From Stichopus chloronotus (Eukaryota > Echinodermata > Holothuroidea > Aspidochirotida > Stichopodidae): a stretch of DNA of 64,000 nucleotides. The stretch is taken from positions 2,976,001 through 3,040,000 of the forward strand of contig SFZH01000008.1 in assembly GCA_021234535.1 (NCBI GenBank), given 5' to 3'. The position numbers and the translations under genes were made by a program. Below are positions 59,486 to 64,000 of this stretch, one piece after another; position 1 is the first letter of the stretch, and each line of letters opens with the position of its first letter. The notes below the pieces were generated by a model. It did no database searches and was not told the origin of the DNA. It was given only the letters and a program-made list of their open reading frames with translations.

Positions 59486-61362
59486 CCCCCGTGTATATAT
59501 TAATAGTCTATATGACGTGTACTTTACAGGCCTATTGTCTGAAACTTTATCAAATTCAAAAGAGAAAAGAAAAAAAGCAGACGGATCGGTGTAAAGGCAC
59601 CTGAGAAACAGCCATGGGTGTTGTACTGAACTCCATGGTATACAGAACGCTGTCATCCCTGCCAGTTCTCCCTTACTTATAAAAAAAGAAAACCAGTCTT
59701 CACCAACGGTCAAGTTGCATATGATAACTGGTGCGACATGCCTTACATCCCTTCCGACCGTTTCAGTGACTGAGCGGCCGCTGCCATTATTTGCATTTCA
59801 AGTAATTTTACATCTCACTACCTGTGTTGTGCAAATTGTTTATCATCTAAAGGAACATGTAAATGCGGTGATTTCCTGTTCACTTCGAATTGTTCAGATA
59901 CTATAGGCTAATCGGATGAGCTGTTATAAATGCTCCCTGATATTACCGTGTACACTTCGCAATACTTCCCATCAGAGCTTCCGTCTGCTGCTAACCTATG
60001 TCAGGGAAACAAAATGGGGAAATTATGGCAGCACCTATTGAACGCAGGCAAGCGTTTCGGTTGAGAGAATACAAAAGACAAGGCTCTAATCAAAACTACG
60101 GAAGCTTTTAAGATGTGTGATCGTAACCGTCCACCCAGACAATACATGAATATGGCCGATATTCCATTGCAACCGACTTTCTGTTCGAACATGGAGTAGC
60201 TCGTAAGTCTGTATGTATTTCTGATTTGACATTGGGTTTGACATTCTCGAACTGTCTGGATTTCTAAAGGTGCAACGGTCATAAAGTAAAGCCAATCAGG
60301 ATAACATAAGCGTAGTCCTTCTGCATGCATGCGATGAAAATGAGCTAGTCACATGACAGTGAGCAGTGAGGTGACGACAAGCACAAAAAAGAACAACACA
60401 AAAAGAAAAACAAATAGTTTCTCGTCCCTCTCACACGTTTTTTCTCCATATGGGCTATTTTATTATCGAAACTTAAAGTTTTAAATTTAAAATTTAAACA
60501 TTTAAAATGTATTGTCCCGACAGTGGAAATCATTTCTCCCGGAGGCAGTCTGAGTGAAGTCCTTCCCGGGGAGAAGGGACTTAAGTTGTGCCTATCACTA
60601 CCCACATGCAAGCTAAAATTGTGGGAAGACTATCTATCTATAAGGGGAGGGCCGCTATCTTGGCGCGAAGTGTAGCAAAAATGTTTTTGAAGAAATACCT
60701 CCTAGATTGCAGGAAATCGCTATCACAGGCTCTGCAGGTGCTATTTCACTCTTGCGGCATCCTCGAAACTCCAAAAATTAGATACAAAAGAAGACGAAGA
60801 AGAAAAGAAAAAGTGGAAATAATTCCTGCACCCATCAACTAACCGTGAAGAATTTTCATCCAAGAAAATACTGACGTTACCTTCACAAAACTTCTGGATG
60901 GGTCACTGCAGTAGAAGCATACGCGGTGTATTTCCCTATCACACTGTAGCCCCACTCATTCATGTCCCAGGGCAGCCATATAGCCCTGGAGCAAACGTCG
61001 AGTGACCTCACTAGCTGTTTCCGGTTATCATATGCATCTGTTCATATGGTCTCTGCTACTCCAATTTACCACAATTGATTAAACATTTATTTCGATCAAT
61101 CTGATTTCCAAGGACACACGGGGTAGTCGGGGGAGGATTAAGCCGGTCACCTAGATCAGGAATATGAAACTATTATCTGAGAACATTTCACACATGTACT
61201 TTGATATTTCTTGTACTATTCACAAATTAACTTCATGTCGCATTTTCTCGCACACAGTAAAAAGGACCGTGACTGCATGTCCTGTCAGGTGCCGAAAGTC
61301 ACAGGAAAAGATAAACACGTCCCAATGGTCCCATTACAAGGATGTAATTATGGGCCTATGAT

Positions 61363-61378
61363 CAGTGGCGTAACCAGA
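61363..61378 (+). mobile_element. lone hAT-like terminal sequence
   Basis: CAGTGGCGTAACCAGA matches the common hAT terminal pattern beginning CAGTGGCGTA. I did not find a matching inverted end in the window, so it is either a truncated copy or chance. Confidence 0.3.
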
Positions 61379-63486
61379 TTTTTGTGTGAGGGGTAAGCAT
61401 CGACTCATCGTACCCATTCTTGATCGCCGTCCCTCGGGACGGGTATAAAGGGAGGAACTTGGCGAACTTCTTTTTTTTTTTATTTTTGCTTTTCCTGACA
61501 AACAGGCCAAGATGCAACACAGTGCTGTAATTTGTTTCCTTTCATACTAGATCCATTTGCTGAAAATGTCCTGATTTTCATTCTGTGAATAAACAATGAA
61601 TGCAACACAAAATATGATGTACAATCTTTTTGGTTCTTTATAACACGTGGGCCTAATGATAAAGCATTGAAAGTTTTTGCCAATCCAAGCAAATATCTAT
61701 ATGAAGGCACCGGCATTGCAATAAATACAACAAACATCATTTAAAGAAATGTGAACAGGACGGGACCCGGGATAAGAATGAATTATATATAGCCAGCTCC
61801 GCTACCGTGGGGGGTACCGAGGGATTTGCTGTCGGTGATGAACTCAGAAAATGTCGGACCGCCAAAAACCTCGGGTGTGAAAATGATAAGTATATACACA
61901 GCGCCAGAAGGACTGGGACAGTTTCTGCTTTGTCCTAGAAATTTTAATTTTTCTTTTGTTTGGGGAATACATAGCTCCCGAAAATACTATTTCCGCTGCA
62001 AGGGGAATTACATAGCGCGAAGCGTTCAGAAAAAATATGGATCTTATTTTGTTATATTTTTTAGGGTCGGGGCGGAGACTTGAACAGAACACAAAAAAGA
62101 CAAAACAATAAAAGGAGTGCTTGATTCGATTTTTTGACCCACTAACAGATTTGCAATTTCTGGAAAATCTCATCTCACCCCTCAGGGATTTATAGCTAAA
62201 ATGTGGTTCCCGAAAACTATAAAACAATACCTTTCTTTATTAAAAGTGACTGAGAATAGTCCCTATTCCAACCCCTCCCCTTTACTCGTCGCCGTCTCTG
62301 GCAATATGAGCAGTTTCTTTTCAGAGCTTCAGTTATGATAAAAATTAAAGGGGAGAAAATAAATGGGTGGCAACAAAATGGTTGAAATTCGTTAGGAAAA
62401 TTCTGACAGAAAAAAAAAAACGTGGCTGCCAATTTACACAGGAATTGAAAATTCCTCTGCGCCATCTTCCATTTTCAAGTTCACTCACAAGTCATTAGAT
62501 ATGAAGGAACAATTTCAAGAAGCTACGTTTCTGTTCTTTTTCGCCTTAGTTTTCAATATCATAAAACGATCGCACTTGTAAAGACAATAATAGGCCTGTG
62601 AAGTACCCCGGCAGAACCCCCCCCCCCCGCCCCTTCTCTTCGTTTCACTCCACCTCATCAACTTTCCATCCCTAAGTCTCGCCTCCGGTCATTTTAGGTT
62701 TGCTTTCAATTATATTTTCCAACCTCCGACGTCCAGGCTGAGTCTCCAAAATTTCTCTGAACGGGAGGCGGGTGTGGGGGTCCTTCGATCACGCCAGTGC
62801 CTGTGATTGTACCACCGTGACTCAAAGCACTCCAGTCATTACTTTCATGATGCATTTACTGACATTGATATTCATTCTTGACTGACGGTCTGCCATTATG
62901 GCCTGAATTATAATGTAGGTAGGACGATAGTTCCTCGGTGACTAAGCATGGCCGGAAACTGACCCCACACGGTCATTGCCGGAAACTGACCCCTCTATAC
63001 CAGTTAGTCGTATTGTTGACCTATTATATGCCGATCTGTTTTGTAAATAACCTGAGAGAGTTGCATTTCAAGAGTAATGAATAAGAACATATATTTTACG
63101 TAGCTGGGAAGTTTGTTTTGGAGGGTCGGGGAGGGGGGGGGGGAGTGATGGACTTTTTTTTTGAAAGGCTCACTTTTACGAGGCTAAACGAGGCGTCACC
63201 TGAGTTGAAGCGGTACGTACTAAGAAAATTTGAGATTTTTAAATCCGCCCCCCAGGTCGTCGGAAATCATGGCACCTTTCAGGCTTACTAGCTATACAAG
63301 ATGTGTGATATTTGGTTAAAAAGGTGTAGTTTGATTTTTATTTTCAAAAACATTTCTGTGATCATCCAGTTTGCTCAGATGACCTGATGTGCGGATAAAT
63401 CATTACAATATACAAACAATGCCCTTGCTTTCGGAACTGCAAACTTGCGATTAGCCCGCATCAAATACAGCAAACTTGCATTCAGG

Positions 63487-63916
63487 CAAGGGCGGATCCA
63501 GCCTCTAGCTCATGGGGGGCAGTTTGAAAAGGGGGACGCCAGCATGCATGAAAAAAAATATGGCTCGTGCACACCGTGATCACCGTCGCAATGGGCTTAT
63601 GCAACGCTACGTAAGTCTGTATGTGCAGAATATCTTACTGTGTGTGTCACGCGTTGAAAGAAACCTAGCATGAACGTAGTGTGTAGTACGTATCTCATCT
63701 AGACGCACGTACTTGCACACAGTAACACATATGGCAATGCTTTTGCTTGATGTAAATTTGACAAGTAAATGTGACATAAATATAGCCTGCCAATCTTAGC
63801 AGCAAGCAAGTGGTAGTTTAACTGAATTTCGTAGGACGCGGGGGGGGGGGGGGTATTTTTCCTGTATTTGGGGCGCCAAATTGGTGATGGGGGGGGGGGG
63901 GGGGCAACTGCCCTTG
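63487..63916. mobile_element. 430-bp hAT-type MITE with a perfect 8-bp target duplication
   Basis: The left end CAAGGGCGGATCCAG (63487-) and right end CAACTGCCCTTG (-63916) form short terminal inverted repeats. They are bordered by identical octamers CATTCAGG at 63479-63486 and 63917-63924. Eight-base duplications and C-A-rich G-containing ends are typical of hAT transposons. The interior has two runs of 14-16 G and no coding frame. Confidence 0.8.
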
Positions 63917-64000
63917 CATTCAGGCATTCACAGACCTAGCCATATACCTCAACCTGCTTACTCAAGCTGTTCACTATCTCCTGGGGTCTATTTGTCAATG

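Larger units (their letters stand above)
57921..63478. other. intergenic DNA upstream of MTHFR, no gene recognised
   Basis: Frames here are short, with no recognisable domain and no convincing paired splice sites. It contains a 17-bp palindrome (58736-58752), an inverted-half minisatellite (59200-59485), a lone hAT-like end (61363) and several G or C runs (for example 62618-62632, 63130-63143). Confidence 0.6.

Noticed and set aside
61844..62465. Minus-strand frames of 82-127 codons in the right-hand intergenic region
   Set aside because: Composition is low-complexity (Phe/Lys/Ser-rich), no domain is recognised, and no splice sites or neighbouring exons support a gene.
1..64000. CRISPR arrays, bacterial operons, rRNA or intact tRNA genes
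   Set aside because: The window is intron-containing animal DNA. The tandem arrays lack unique spacers, and no full tRNA or rRNA match was seen.

Overview
The window is eukaryotic, animal-type genomic DNA: AT-rich, with coding sequence cut into short exons by GT-AG introns of 0.2 to 11 kb, many minisatellites, and small non-autonomous transposons. The two proteins look like those of an invertebrate deuterostome (an echinoderm would fit), but that placement is an inference from general resemblance and is weak.

Region 1, 16-34613 (+): the last 18 coding exons of an ARHGEF10/ARHGEF10L-type Rho guanine nucleotide exchange factor. All exon phases join into one 933-residue reading frame running from inside the DH domain, through a PH-like domain and a C-terminal beta-propeller-like region, to the stop. 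The N-terminal part lies left of the window. Intron 6 (11.3 kb) may hide optional exons, including a 6-nt microexon.

Region 2, 34614-42137: space between two converging genes, holding the 3' UTRs and a candidate 235-bp MITE.

Region 3, 42138-57830 (-): a complete methylenetetrahydrofolate reductase gene (MTHFR) with 11 coding exons (685 aa), a probable non-coding 5' exon and a probable CCAAT-box promoter.

Region 4, 57900-64000: no gene recognised. It holds a minisatellite with an inverted half, a lone hAT-like end, and a 430-bp hAT-type MITE with a perfect 8-bp target-site duplication.

The most interesting system is a repeat family present three times (5213-7026, 42519-44056, 48161-49666), each time in an intron and in the sense direction of the host gene. 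Its architecture (T-run, short subterminal inverted repeat, GT microsatellite, tandem array, matching inverted repeat, terminal hairpin followed by CTGG) resembles non-autonomous Helentron/HINE elements. The array is made of 145-bp units packed with AGGTCA half-sites in DR1 and DR4 spacing, the arrangement bound by nuclear receptors. One copy has lost the array and carries a gag-like (DUF1759) open reading frame instead. The two host genes have no known shared pathway: one activates Rho GTPases and the other makes 5-methyltetrahydrofolate.
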